A stretch of 55,808 bases of DNA from Candidatus Sericytochromatia bacterium (GCA_026004035.1 BPII01000016.1:1-55808), one strand, 5' to 3'; shown: positions 46,336 to 55,808, counted from the first letter of the stretch. Numbers and translations are program-made. The notes: a model not told the origin generated them from the letters alone.

Positions 46336-48221
46336 TGGAAGAAAGATATTTAGACAAAAAAATTGTTTTTGAAAATGGTAAATTATATTGTAACGGTCAA
46401 GAAATATCTATAGAAGAAGCTGAAGAAATCATAAGAAAACAAGTTAAGGAACTTGAAAAATCTAAAGAAAAGCTAATACAAGAAGCTGATAATCTAGATG
46501 AGGATAGAACAAGAGCAATATGTAATGAACTTAATGAAACATTTGTATATGCTAGTAAGTCTGGAATACATGTAAGAGGAAATAATGAATATTATGAAAC
46601 AGCTGATTTAATATTACAAGCAAATTTAATATGTGATAGAGCATTAAGATTATTTACTCCAGAATACAGAAGAGAAAAGAAATTAAAAGAAAGAGAAAAA
46701 GACTCTTTTAAAGAAATTATAGAAAATTTTGATTGGGAAGGTATTAACCCAACAAATATAGATATTATAGAAAAATCAATGGAAATGTATATAATATCTG
46801 TTGTTGTAAAAGAAATAAGAAAACAATTTTACAATATTCATTTTAATTTTAAACCTGATGATATTAGAGTGTATTTAAATTTACCTTTTGATATAAAAAT
46901 ATATATAGTCACAGATAACTTTACTTTATTTTTTCAGATAAATCAAAATATACCTAAAATTTATGAAAATATACCATTTAATTTTATAGTCTCCTCAATG
47001 AGAGTAAATGGATTTAATATACAAAATGATTTTTATGATTTATTTGAAGATAAAAGTAATAATATAAAATTTGCTCAAACAATTGAAAATGCTATTTTTA
47101 AAGAAATTAGATTTTTAAAAAATCTAATAAAAGAAGAAATTGATTATTCTTTATCAATGAATATATCAAGAACTAAAGAAAGATTTGATCTAGCTAATAA
47201 AATATTGGAAAAATATAATGGACTATTAAGTCAAGATTTAACAATGAAAGTTAATCAAGTTATTGAGGAAACAATAAATTATCAAAATATAGAGATTAAA
47301 GATGAAACAAATGTAAGTATAGAAAATAATATAGATATCAATTATTTAATTATTGAAAAATTTTCTAACATTTTTAATATAGATAGTCAGAAAGTTTTAA
47401 AAGAAATTAATATTAATAATAATAATTATGAAATAATAATATCAGCTCAAAAGATAAGTTTATCCATATTGGACAATAATAATGTTGGAATTAAAAGTAT
47501 AAATATATTAAATCAAGGTAAGAATGATATTATAAAAGAAAATATTCAAGGTAAAAATTTATCAAATAAGATTGAAAAAGCAATAAGTTATGCTTATTTA
47601 CCAATAATATATCGTAATATTGATAATTTTATTAAGAGTAATAAAATAGTAGAAAACAGAAGAAATTTAAAAGATTTAGATGATAAATTAAAAGATTTAA
47701 TACGATTAATATATGAAGATTTTAATATCTATGAAAATATAGATTTTATACAGGAAAAGATTAATGATATACTAGACTTAATAAATATCTTAGGTAAAAA
47801 CATAAATAGAGAAATATTTAATATTCTTGATTTTATATTTTTAAAAATTTTAGAAAATTTACCTGTCAAAGATATAGACATTAATAAATTTAGAAATAAA
47901 ATTTCTACTTCATACAAAGAATTTTTTGAATTAAATAATGATTTTTTTGAAACAATAATAGAATTAAAAAATTTGGTAAAAAGAATATTAAATGTGATAT
48001 TGCTTTCAATAGAATTAAATTTATATCTAAATAACATATTTGATACTTCTATTGAGAGTATTGTTAAAGATATTGCTAATATATTAGCTGAAGATTATAT
48101 TTGTGGAAAGCTTTGTAGAAATTTATTATCTTTATTAGATATTTCGGATACTCTTAAAGACGATACATTTAAATTTCAGATTAGAAATATTATGTTAGAA
48201 TTTATTAATATAATATATTAA
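46335..48221 (+). CDS. Unknown cytosolic protein with helical C-terminus
   Basis: 628 aa from ATG at 46335, which overlaps the previous stop (TAATG); an in-frame TTG at 46323 is less likely. No family recognised. N-terminal 125 residues are charged and helical (EEAEEIIRKQVKELEKSKEK), including a segment with SKSGIHVRGNNEYYETADLI. The centre has two strand-rich blocks of similar look (IYIVTDNFTLFFQINQNIP and NNNYEIIISAQKISLSILDN), perhaps a duplicated domain. The rest is helical. No signal or transmembrane helix. It is followed by the 142-aa gene after 10 bp. Confidence 0.55.
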   Translation: MEERYLDKKIVFENGKLYCNGQEISIEEAEEIIRKQVKELEKSKEKLIQEADNLDEDRTRAICNELNETFVYASKSGIHVRGNNEYYETADLILQANLICDRALRLFTPEYRREKKLKEREKDSFKEIIENFDWEGINPTNIDIIEKSMEMYIISVVVKEIRKQFYNIHFNFKPDDIRVYLNLPFDIKIYIVTDNFTLFFQINQNIPKIYENIPFNFIVSSMRVNGFNIQNDFYDLFEDKSNNIKFAQTIENAIFKEIRFLKNLIKEEIDYSLSMNISRTKERFDLANKILEKYNGLLSQDLTMKVNQVIEETINYQNIEIKDETNVSIENNIDINYLIIEKFSNIFNIDSQKVLKEININNNNYEIIISAQKISLSILDNNNVGIKSINILNQGKNDIIKENIQGKNLSNKIEKAISYAYLPIIYRNIDNFIKSNKIVENRRNLKDLDDKLKDLIRLIYEDFNIYENIDFIQEKINDILDLINILGKNINREIFNILDFIFLKILENLPVKDIDINKFRNKISTSYKEFFELNNDFFETIIELKNLVKRILNVILLSIELNLYLNNIFDTSIESIVKDIANILAEDYICGKLCRNLLSLLDISDTLKDDTFKFQIRNIMLEFINIIY

Positions 48222-48231
48222 TGGTATAATT

Positions 48232-48660
48232 ATGACTGAACTTTTATCTACTGAAGAAGTAAAGGAAGCTTTAAATTCTTTAAAAGAATTAAATGAAATA
48301 AGAAAACAAATAAGTCAAAAACTAGGTAGTATATCTGTTAAATATCAATTAAGGGAAAAAGTACTTTCCAACTTATATGTTTATTATGAAATGGTAGCTG
48401 ACGATTATTACTCATTAATTGATAGAGTTTTAAGATCCCCTGAAGCAATAGAATTACTTTATGAAGGTTTATTAGAACAAAAAGAAAAACTTCAAACAGA
48501 GATGGATAGGTTAAAAGAAATATTAGAAGCTCCTATAAAATTGAAAGATATGAAAAATGTATTTGAAAAAATAGATGACAATATATATTACCGGTTAAGA
48601 AGATATTTAGTAAATGATGGTTTAAAAAGAATGCAAGAAAAACAAAATGAACAAACTTAA
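48232..48660 (+). CDS. Small helical coiled-coil protein
   Basis: 142 aa, unknown family. Almost entirely helical with heptad-type leucines (EALNSLKELNEIRKQISQKL and EKLQTEMDRLKEILEA). Acidic/basic composition and size recall adaptor or chaperone proteins, but no family motif is seen. It lies between two large unknown genes on the same strand, 10 bp after the first and 115 bp before the giant gene. Confidence 0.5.
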   Translation: MTELLSTEEVKEALNSLKELNEIRKQISQKLGSISVKYQLREKVLSNLYVYYEMVADDYYSLIDRVLRSPEAIELLYEGLLEQKEKLQTEMDRLKEILEAPIKLKDMKNVFEKIDDNIYYRLRRYLVNDGLKRMQEKQNEQT

Positions 48661-48762
48661 ATATTTTACTATTATTAATTTTTTGTTAATAATTAATTTA
48701 TTAAAACAAGATAAGAAAAAAAAATTATATTTTTATTATTTATAGTAAGTCCTTATAAAATA

Positions 48763-48768
48763 AAGGAG
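48763..48768 (+). promoter_or_regulatory. Strong ribosome binding site of the giant gene
   Basis: AAGGAG seven bases before the ATG at 48776. Near-consensus sites like this are uncommon among the plus-strand genes of the window, so the giant protein is probably well translated and its start is secure. Confidence 0.75.
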
Positions 48769-48775
48769 AGTTTTA

Positions 48776-51700
48776 ATGAAAGAATTTTTTGATTATAAAG
48801 AAAATACTCTTTTATTTATTAACAATCTAGAAAGAGTTAAATATAATGTAGGAGGTGTTTCTGGTAGTAGAGGTGTTACACACACATTATATACAACAGT
48901 TAGAAGTTTTGAAGAATTACATCAAGTAACAAAAGGACAAGGTTATCAGGCAGTTATGACTCCTGAAGTTTTTAGAGCACTAAGTAGAGGTCAAGCTGTA
49001 CAAATAAAAATAGAACAGCAAGCTCCTGAAAGAGTCAATTTATTAACACCAATGGTTACAGCTGTTATGGCTCTTTTAGGTGGTATGGCAGGAGCTGCTT
49101 ATAATGAAAAATTAATGAATACTATTGGTAATGATATAAGAAAAGCTGCTGAATTTGTTTCAAAGTATGGAATAAATTATCAATTTGGACTTGGTACTGG
49201 CCAACATATAGAGAGAAAAGTTGAATTTTTTCTTGATGATAAGAAAGATAACAAAGAAAATAAACCTCAAGAAGTAACAATGAATTGGAGAGATTGGAAT
49301 TATACTACAAGACCAAGACCAAGAGCATTAAATACAACAATAGCAGATAATTTTGATAGAAGAAGTGATTATCAACAAGTAGAATATCAGCCTGATAATG
49401 AAGAACCCTATATACCTCCTTATCTTGATCCGTTAAATTTAAATCAAAACCCAAGTAATCCTCCAAAGATAAGAGTAAATTGGCCAAATTTGAATCATAC
49501 TCAAACGAAACCAAGAGGATTAGATACAACAGTTACAGATAACTTTGATAGAAAAAGCGATTATAAAGAGTTAGATTATCAACCTGATAACCCACCATCA
49601 ATCACTATAAGCCCTTTACAACCATTAAATATAAATCAAAGTCCAGATAAACCACCAACAATTGGTGATATTTTAGATATGAGAATTTTTCGTAACATGA
49701 CTCAAAAAGAAGGTTATTTATCTATATTTAATTTAGATGAATTAAAAGCCTCCGGAGTGTTACCTCCTAATGCTACTGAAAAAGATATACAGGGATATGT
49801 TGATAGAATTAATTCATTTTTTAGGTCTAATAATTTACCATTTCAAGTAAAAAAACAAGGTAATGATTATGTTATTGTAGATAAAAATGGTAAACAAGTA
49901 ACTAAAGAAGCATTTGCAGAAGATTTCTTAAAAAAATATGGTTCTGCTACTCATGGAACTAATACATCTTCAGGAGATAGAACAATTACGTCAAGAGTTG
50001 TTCTTGAAACAGATATTCCAGAAACTTATAAAGCTGTAGGAAGAGACGTTGCCCAAGGTAAAGCAGATGCTGTTACAGATTATTGTAGAATGACAATGAC
50101 TTATGGAGCATTTGATTCTAGCAATCCTGAAAATGCATTTTCAATACCAAAAGATGGAGTTATTCACACAAATCAACTTAAAAAATGGCAACAAGCAAAT
50201 CAAACTTTTCAAGATATAGAGAATAATATTATTGATGCACGTATGGAAAATCTTAGTAAAAAAGATAAAGAGCTAAAATTAGCCTATGAAAAAGCGTTTA
50301 AGGATGCTTATGAAAAATATAAAAAAATGGGTTTAAGTGATGATGTAGCAAAATCAAGAGCAAAAGCTGAAGGTATTATTGCTATTGGACATAAGTATAT
50401 AGAACAAGGAAGATTATTAGAAGGTGGTAAAGTTTTTGCAGCTATGGTTCTAAAGGCTGAAGATCATACAGGAACATATAATGGACATATTGGTGCTGGA
50501 CATATTGGTGATGTTCAAGGTAATAATATCTCTGAAGTAAATGCTAAAAGAAGAAAGCAGCAAACAGAATTGGCAGGTGGGCAACAAAATTTTGTACCTG
50601 AAGCAAATGTTTATGTTGATGGTGCAAGAGCACTTTCTAAATTGTTGTCTGGACAAACTTTAGATACTGAGGAAAAAAATGGATTAACAAATATTGTAGC
50701 TAGATATAATAAATTAACAGGAGCAAAACCTCCTTTAACAGTTGATCAATTAAAATCTGAAATTTCTTTAGGTAATTTTTCTAATGTTGCAAAAGTTTTA
50801 AAATTTGCTAAAGAAAATTTAAACGAAATGAAAAGCATATTAGAAAGTACGGGTTATGAAACAGCTCATCCAAATTTAGCTATTTTATCTATGCAATTAA
50901 AAGAGCCTAATGGAATACTTTCACAAATAGATTCTTTAATTTCCTATGTAGAAAAGCAATCTGTTAATAATTTAAAGAAAATGATAAATTCTGTAAATGA
51001 TGCATCTAAAGCAGCATCACTAATATCCAGATTAGCAATAGGTGAAAATTTAAGTAAAGCTGAAAAAGATTTTTTGACTATATATACAGGAAGAAGTATA
51101 GAGGATTTAAGTAATCCTGATGTTTTAAAAGAGGAGCTTGGAAAAATAAGATCTAAACTACAAGAATCTGTTAGTAAATTACCTGGAAGCAATCAAGATG
51201 CTGTGAAATCTTTGATATCAAATATAGATAAATTAATGTCTCAGATAGAAAATAATAAAGATAAAATAGGAAAATCATCTTTATCCCAAAGATTAGATAG
51301 AATTGAATCTAGATTAGAACAATTTAATGACGAAACAATTTTATCTGATACAGGAATAGAAAAATTAAAAGAAGATTTAAAATCAGTTGATAGAAGATTG
51401 CAAGAAGAACTAAAAAAGGCTGGAGTTAATCTTGATGGATATATAAAAAAAGATGGTACTCTTGATTTGGATAAATTATTAGCAGATAATAAAGTTCCAG
51501 TACATTTAAAGTCAGATGTATATAAGTTTAAGAAAATATTAGATGAAGCAAATAATATTATTCAGAAATCTATAGATGCTAAAAGTGCTATACCAGAATA
51601 TAATGAAAGTATTGCAGAAGATGAAAATTTTCCACAAATTAAACAAAGATTAGAAGAATCAGGTTTAGATTTATCTTCATTAAAAACAAATGGTGTATTA

Positions 51701-54700
51701 GATTCAGAGAAAGTTTTTAAATTAGCAGCTTTTTTAGATGATGTAAAAACTGGTAAAAAAACATTAGATCAAGTACCACAACAATTTAGACAAATTGTTT
51801 CTGACTTACAAAATAAACCAGAGTTAAAACAAGAGTTAGAAACTTTAGGAAGAAATGTTAATGTATATCAAAAAGATAGAACAAAAGAACAAGAATTTAT
51901 AGAAGTTTTACGACAATATCCTGGCACAAAACATTCTTATGATAAATTACAAGGTGGAGAAAAACTTACAGGAAAAAGTGCTAGTGGTTTAGATGTTTAT
52001 GGTATTTATACTGGTAATAAAACAGGATTAAGAGAAGCATTCAAAAGATTACATGAGAAAGGAAGACCTCTATCTGAAAATGATAAAGATTTTAAACAAG
52101 TATATGATAATGTAGATGGTAGTGTTCTTATTCAAAATGGTAAATTAACAAAAGATGGTGAAATAACTCGTGATTTTCTAATGCTTGCAGCTAAAGCTGG
52201 TATTATAAAACAGGAAGAACTTGACTTAGCATTAAGAAATAATGATGGTAAAGCTCTAGCACAATTATTCTTAAAAGCCGAGTTAGAATTGCATAATAGA
52301 TATGGACTAAAAATAGATGGACAATTAGGTGCAGAACATATGACAGATATAACTCATGCTTTAAGAAATAAAGCTCAAGAATATGCTACTATGGCTAATT
52401 TATTTATAGACTTTTACTGTAGTGGTGAAATTGCATCTAAAGATATGTTAATAGAACTTATACTAAAAAATAAAAATATTTTTACTGGTAAAATATTTGA
52501 TGGTATTCCTTTTGACGAAAAAAATATAAATGAATTTTTAGAAAAAGTCCTTACTAGTAAAAAAGGAGCTATTGAATTTTTGAATTTTATTAAAAGTCAA
52601 TTAAACAGTATTAAGGATAATATAGGATCGACAGGCTTCAAAAAATATGGTCAAGCAGCTGAGCTTATGGATGATATAGATTTTGTTATAACGGGTAAAA
52701 ATCAAAAGTTGGGTAAAAATGAAGAAAATGCTGGTATTAATGCTATGATCAGTTATATTGAAAATACAACAAATCTATCAATAGCTAGTAAACATGTAGA
52801 TGAAGCAAAAATTTATGTAAATGCTACAGTAGCTATTTCTAAGTTGATGAATAGAGAACCTTTAGATAAAGAAGAAGAAGAAGCACTAATAAGTCTAGTA
52901 AATAGATATAATGAATTAACAGGAACAAAACCTCCTTTAACAGTTGATCAATTAAAATCTGAAATTTCTTCAGGTAATTTTTCTAATGTCGCAAAAGTTT
53001 TAAAATTTGCTAAAGAAAATTTAAATGAAATACTAGTTACATTAGAAAATAAGGATTATCAAAAAATTCATCCAGATATATCTGTTTTATCTATGCAATT
53101 AAAAGAACCTAATGGAATACTTTCACAAATAGATTCCTTGATTTCATACTTAGAGAATTCATCTGTCAATGAAACAATAAAATTTGTAAATGATACATCT
53201 AAAGCAGCATCATTGATGTCAAGAATAGCAAGAGGTGAAACTTTAAGTGAAAATGATAAAATTTTTCTACAAGAATATACAGGAAGAAGTATAGAGGATT
53301 TAAGTAATCCTGATGTTTTAAAAGAGGAGCTTGGAAAAATAAGATCTAAACTACAAGAATCTGTTAGTAAATTACCTGGAAGCAATCAAGATGCTGTGAA
53401 ATCTTTGATATCAAATATAGATAAATTAATGTCTCAGATAGAAAATAATAAAGATAAAATAGGAAAATCATCTTTATCCCAAAGATTAGATAGAATTGAA
53501 TCTAGATTAGAACAATTTAATGACGAAACAATTTTATCTGATACAGGAATAGAAAAATTAAAAGAAGATTTAAAATCAGTTGATAGAAGATTGCAAGAAG
53601 AACTAAAAAAGGCTGGAGTTAATCTTGATGGATATATAAAAAAAGATGGTACTCTTGATTTGGATAAATTATTAGCAGATAATAAAGTTCCAGTACATTT
53701 AAAGTCAGATGTATATAAGTTTAAGAAAATATTAGATGAAGCAAATAATATTATTCAGAAATCTATAGATGCTAAAAGTGCTATACCAGAATATAATGAA
53801 AGTATTGCAGAAGATGAAAATTTTCCACAAATTAAACAAAGATTAGAAGAATCAGGTTTAGATTTATCTTCATTAAAAACAAATGGTGTATTAGATTCAG
53901 AGAAAGTTTTTAAATTAGCAGCTTTTTTAGATGATGTAAAAACTGGTAAAAAAACATTAGATCAAGTACCACAACAATTTAGACAAATTGTTTCTGACTT
54001 ACAAAATAAACCAGAGTTAAAACAAGAGTTAGAAACTTTAGGAAGAAATGTTAATGTATATCAAAAAGATAGAACAAAAGAACAAGAATTTATAGAAGTT
54101 TTACGACAATATCCTGGCACAAAACATTCTTATGATAAATTACAAGGTGGAGAAAAACTTACAGGAAAAAGTGCTAGTGGTTTAGATGTTTATGGTATTT
54201 ATACTGGTAATAAAACAGGATTAAGAGAAGCATTCAAAAGATTACATGAGAAAGGAAGACCTCTATCTGAAAATGATAAAGATTTTAAACAAGTATATGA
54301 TAATGTAGATGGTAGTGTTCTTGTTTTAACAGATGGTAAAATGATTTCAACAAAAGATGGTGAAATGATTTTAACAAAAGATGGTGAAATGATTTACCAT
54401 TTTCTGAAACTTGCAGCTAAAGCCGGTATTATAAATCAGGAAGAACTTGACTTAGCACTAAAAAATAATGATGGTAAAGCTCTAGCACAATTATTCTTAA
54501 AAGCCGAGTTAGAATTGCATAATAGATATGGACTAAAAATAGATGGACAATTAGGTGCAGAACATATGACAGATATAACTCATGCTTTAAGAAATAAAGC
54601 TCAAGAATATACTACTATAGCTAATTTATTTATGGATTTCTATTGTAGTGGGGTAATCACATCTTTTGATGATTCATTATCACAATTAGATGGTGATGAA

Positions 54701-55786
54701 ACAGGAAAGTCTAATATAGATATGCTAAAGGAGCTTATACTCAAAAATAAAGATATTTTTGCTGGTAAGAGGTTTGGTGATATTCCTTTTGACGAATCAA
54801 ATATAGATGAATTTTTAAGAAAAATTCTTACAAGTGAAAAGGGTGCTACTGAGTTTTTAGAATTTATAAAAACTCAATTAATTGGTATTCGAGATACCAT
54901 AGGTCAAACAGGTTTTAAAGAATATGGTCAGGCTGCTGAGCTTATGGATGATATAGACTTTGTTATAACAGGTAAAAATGAAAAGTTAGGTAAAAATGAA
55001 GAAAATGCTGGTATTGATGCTATGATTCATTATATTAATGAAACAGAAGGCATAGGTAGAAAAGAAGGAGCAGAACAAACTGCTGAACAATATGTAGCAC
55101 AAATTTCTCAAGCTATAGATTTTCTACTGCAAGTTGATCCAAATGTACCTATAAAATTAGGAGAGCATTCATTTAAAAATAGAAATGAAGCACTTGACTT
55201 TTTATATAAAGAATACCAAAAAGTTTTGTTAAGTGGTTTTCCGATAAATAATGAAGATCTAAACCCAGAGAAAATGGCAAATAAATTTACAGATGCCTTT
55301 GCAAAAACTAGTAGAGCATATGATGATATAAGAGAAACAATTTCACTACTAGGAGAAGCAAATAATAGAGAAATAAATTTTAAAGAAAATAATATTACAG
55401 TTAAAAATACTCCTGAAGCAGTTATGAGAAAACAAATAAATTCTCTACCTGAAACATTTGAAGGTTCAAAAGAAATAAAACAATTAATGCAAGAAGTAAT
55501 GCAAAATTCAGGTAAAAAAGACAAAGTAGAAGAATTATTAAAGAAAATGAAAGAAGCATTTGCTAAGATTCCTAATGATACTAGAAGTGATGAGATAGCA
55601 AAAATGTATCTTGCTATGGCTGAGAAAGTAATTAAAAAAGCAGAAGGTAAAGGACCAACAGATCCACCTGATTTCACAGATGCATTTAATAGAGCTAAAA
55701 TACCTGATTCAAAAGGAAATGTTTTAAGCACTAGTGAAGCTCTTAATGTGGCTATAGATACAAGATACTTTTTGGCTAAAAAATAA
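48776..55786 (+). CDS. Giant cytosolic protein (2336 aa) with large internal duplication
   Basis: Family unknown. No signal peptide; one Gly/Ala-rich hydrophobic stretch near residues 95-110 (MVTAVMALLGGMAGAAYNE). Residues about 170-295 are a Pro/Asn-rich linker made of two 65-residue copies. From about 620 to 2090 the chain consists of two units of about 730 residues: each starts with a helical part (KPPLTVDQLKSEIS), passes through coiled coil (SSLSQRLDRIESRLEQFND), a segment with GASGLDVYGIYTG-like text, and ends with HNRYGLKIDGQLGAEHMTDI and QAAELMDDIDFVITGKN. The C-terminal 240 residues are unique and helical. It follows three co-directional genes. It might be a structural or secreted effector-type protein; that is conjecture. 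Confidence 0.7.
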   Translation: MKEFFDYKENTLLFINNLERVKYNVGGVSGSRGVTHTLYTTVRSFEELHQVTKGQGYQAVMTPEVFRALSRGQAVQIKIEQQAPERVNLLTPMVTAVMALLGGMAGAAYNEKLMNTIGNDIRKAAEFVSKYGINYQFGLGTGQHIERKVEFFLDDKKDNKENKPQEVTMNWRDWNYTTRPRPRALNTTIADNFDRRSDYQQVEYQPDNEEPYIPPYLDPLNLNQNPSNPPKIRVNWPNLNHTQTKPRGLDTTVTDNFDRKSDYKELDYQPDNPPSITISPLQPLNINQSPDKPPTIGDILDMRIFRNMTQKEGYLSIFNLDELKASGVLPPNATEKDIQGYVDRINSFFRSNNLPFQVKKQGNDYVIVDKNGKQVTKEAFAEDFLKKYGSATHGTNTSSGDRTITSRVVLETDIPETYKAVGRDVAQGKADAVTDYCRMTMTYGAFDSSNPENAFSIPKDGVIHTNQLKKWQQANQTFQDIENNIIDARMENLSKKDKELKLAYEKAFKDAYEKYKKMGLSDDVAKSRAKAEGIIAIGHKYIEQGRLLEGGKVFAAMVLKAEDHTGTYNGHIGAGHIGDVQGNNISEVNAKRRKQQTELAGGQQNFVPEANVYVDGARALSKLLSGQTLDTEEKNGLTNIVARYNKLTGAKPPLTVDQLKSEISLGNFSNVAKVLKFAKENLNEMKSILESTGYETAHPNLAILSMQLKEPNGILSQIDSLISYVEKQSVNNLKKMINSVNDASKAASLISRLAIGENLSKAEKDFLTIYTGRSIEDLSNPDVLKEELGKIRSKLQESVSKLPGSNQDAVKSLISNIDKLMSQIENNKDKIGKSSLSQRLDRIESRLEQFNDETILSDTGIEKLKEDLKSVDRRLQEELKKAGVNLDGYIKKDGTLDLDKLLADNKVPVHLKSDVYKFKKILDEANNIIQKSIDAKSAIPEYNESIAEDENFPQIKQRLEESGLDLSSLKTNGVLDSEKVFKLAAFLDDVKTGKKTLDQVPQQFRQIVSDLQNKPELKQELETLGRNVNVYQKDRTKEQEFIEVLRQYPGTKHSYDKLQGGEKLTGKSASGLDVYGIYTGNKTGLREAFKRLHEKGRPLSENDKDFKQVYDNVDGSVLIQNGKLTKDGEITRDFLMLAAKAGIIKQEELDLALRNNDGKALAQLFLKAELELHNRYGLKIDGQLGAEHMTDITHALRNKAQEYATMANLFIDFYCSGEIASKDMLIELILKNKNIFTGKIFDGIPFDEKNINEFLEKVLTSKKGAIEFLNFIKSQLNSIKDNIGSTGFKKYGQAAELMDDIDFVITGKNQKLGKNEENAGINAMISYIENTTNLSIASKHVDEAKIYVNATVAISKLMNREPLDKEEEEALISLVNRYNELTGTKPPLTVDQLKSEISSGNFSNVAKVLKFAKENLNEILVTLENKDYQKIHPDISVLSMQLKEPNGILSQIDSLISYLENSSVNETIKFVNDTSKAASLMSRIARGETLSENDKIFLQEYTGRSIEDLSNPDVLKEELGKIRSKLQESVSKLPGSNQDAVKSLISNIDKLMSQIENNKDKIGKSSLSQRLDRIESRLEQFNDETILSDTGIEKLKEDLKSVDRRLQEELKKAGVNLDGYIKKDGTLDLDKLLADNKVPVHLKSDVYKFKKILDEANNIIQKSIDAKSAIPEYNESIAEDENFPQIKQRLEESGLDLSSLKTNGVLDSEKVFKLAAFLDDVKTGKKTLDQVPQQFRQIVSDLQNKPELKQELETLGRNVNVYQKDRTKEQEFIEVLRQYPGTKHSYDKLQGGEKLTGKSASGLDVYGIYTGNKTGLREAFKRLHEKGRPLSENDKDFKQVYDNVDGSVLVLTDGKMISTKDGEMILTKDGEMIYHFLKLAAKAGIINQEELDLALKNNDGKALAQLFLKAELELHNRYGLKIDGQLGAEHMTDITHALRNKAQEYTTIANLFMDFYCSGVITSFDDSLSQLDGDETGKSNIDMLKELILKNKDIFAGKRFGDIPFDESNIDEFLRKILTSEKGATEFLEFIKTQLIGIRDTIGQTGFKEYGQAAELMDDIDFVITGKNEKLGKNEENAGIDAMIHYINETEGIGRKEGAEQTAEQYVAQISQAIDFLLQVDPNVPIKLGEHSFKNRNEALDFLYKEYQKVLLSGFPINNEDLNPEKMANKFTDAFAKTSRAYDDIRETISLLGEANNREINFKENNITVKNTPEAVMRKQINSLPETFEGSKEIKQLMQEVMQNSGKKDKVEELLKKMKEAFAKIPNDTRSDEIAKMYLAMAEKVIKKAEGKGPTDPPDFTDAFNRAKIPDSKGNVLSTSEALNVAIDTRYFLAKK
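49283..49660 (+). repeat. 195-bp (65-codon) tandem repeat in the Pro-rich linker
   Basis: Copy 1 starts at AATTGGAGAGATTGG (49283) and copy 2 at AATTGGCCAAATTTG (49478). Both encode NW..., LNTT/LDTT, TDNFDRKSDY-type, YQPDN and LN(I/L)NQ(N/S)P elements. The two are clearly related but diverged, unlike the newer duplication downstream. Confidence 0.75.
51082..52129 (+). repeat. 1048-bp direct repeat, copy A
   Basis: Identical, by line-by-line reading, to 53275-54322 at an offset of 2193 bp (731 codons). Identity begins at ATATACAGGAAG and ends at GTAGTGTTCTT. Similarity outside this block continues both sides at protein level but with many differences. Confidence 0.9.
53275..54322 (+). repeat. 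1048-bp direct repeat, copy B
   Basis: Second copy of 51082-52129, offset 2193 bp. No difference was found by eye. The flanks differ by codon-size insertions, for example SFDDSLSQLDGDETGK downstream, which is present only after copy B. Confidence 0.9.
54326..54394 (+). repeat. 24-bp micro-repeat next to copy B
   Basis: Three units, the first 21 bp and two of 24 bp (starts 54326, 54347, 54371), encode TDGKMI, STKDGEMI and LTKDGEMI. The corresponding place after copy A has one such unit (LTKDGEIT), so this is a recent local expansion. Confidence 0.8.
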
Positions 55787-55808
55787 TGATAGAAAAATTT
55801 AATTTTGA

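Noticed and set aside
48776..55786. Non-ribosomal peptide synthetase, polyketide synthase or RTX-type adhesin
   Set aside because: No carrier, condensation or adenylation motifs, no glycine-rich calcium repeats and no signal peptide.

Overview
This is a very AT-rich (I estimate roughly 25-28% G+C), gene-dense bacterial chromosome segment with standard stop codons. It encodes flagellar basal-body and export proteins, eight or more proteins with lipobox signal peptides, MshEN-type helical repeats, WD40 and NHL propellers, and a Roadblock protein. That mix suggests a flagellated bacterium from a little-studied lineage. Non-photosynthetic relatives of Cyanobacteria (Melainabacteria/Sericytochromatia-like) are my best guess, but no phylogenetic marker was tested and the assignment is weak.

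Layout. 1-3250 (-): C-terminally cut beta-strand repeat protein with a 222-bp tandem array. 3429-4442 (+): C39-like peptidase behind MshEN-like repeats. 4822-6175 (+): glmM with four single-base frameshifts. 6203-12008 (-): flagellar operon flgB-flgC-fliE-fliF-flhA-Roadblock, in which FliF ends in a FliG-like domain. 12139-13845 (-): glycerolipid acyltransferase. 13966-17519 (+): phnD-phnC-phnE plus an acid-phosphatase-like lipoprotein, a phosphorus-scavenging unit. 17601-18921 (+): POT peptide transporter with four frameshifts. 18954-28547: nadK, a lipoprotein, tRNA-Ser, an M61 peptidase, an SDR, a GH1 glycosidase, three tRNAs and rlmH.

28551-33681 is the most island-like part. A three-gene overlapping operon (-) encodes an exported 14-blade WD40 protein, a small lipoprotein and a STAND-like ATPase, and it is bracketed by 88-bp inverted repeats that are 80/88 identical. 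33682-37006 holds an unknown soluble protein, a rhodanese, an LmeA-like lipoprotein and era. 37003-39254 is a TPR/YkgJ gene with two frameshifts. 39496-40651 is an insertion sequence with TATT target duplications that cut the last codons off a c-type cytochrome lipoprotein; the original gene can be rebuilt exactly. 41054-55786 (+) is a co-directional run: a 1333-aa NHL/zinc-ribbon/MshEN protein, a nucleotide-sugar dehydrogenase, two unknown proteins and a 2336-aa protein with an exact 1048-bp internal duplication.

Two themes deserve attention. First, ten single-base shifts cluster in only three genes (glmM, the POT transporter, TPR-YkgJ). All ten are one extra base, none introduces a missense-type stop, and conserved protein resumes after each. 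This could be local sequence error, early gene decay or recoding. Second, several large unsignalled, Asn/Ser-rich repeat proteins sit near flagellar export genes, and their repeats are homogenised at DNA level.
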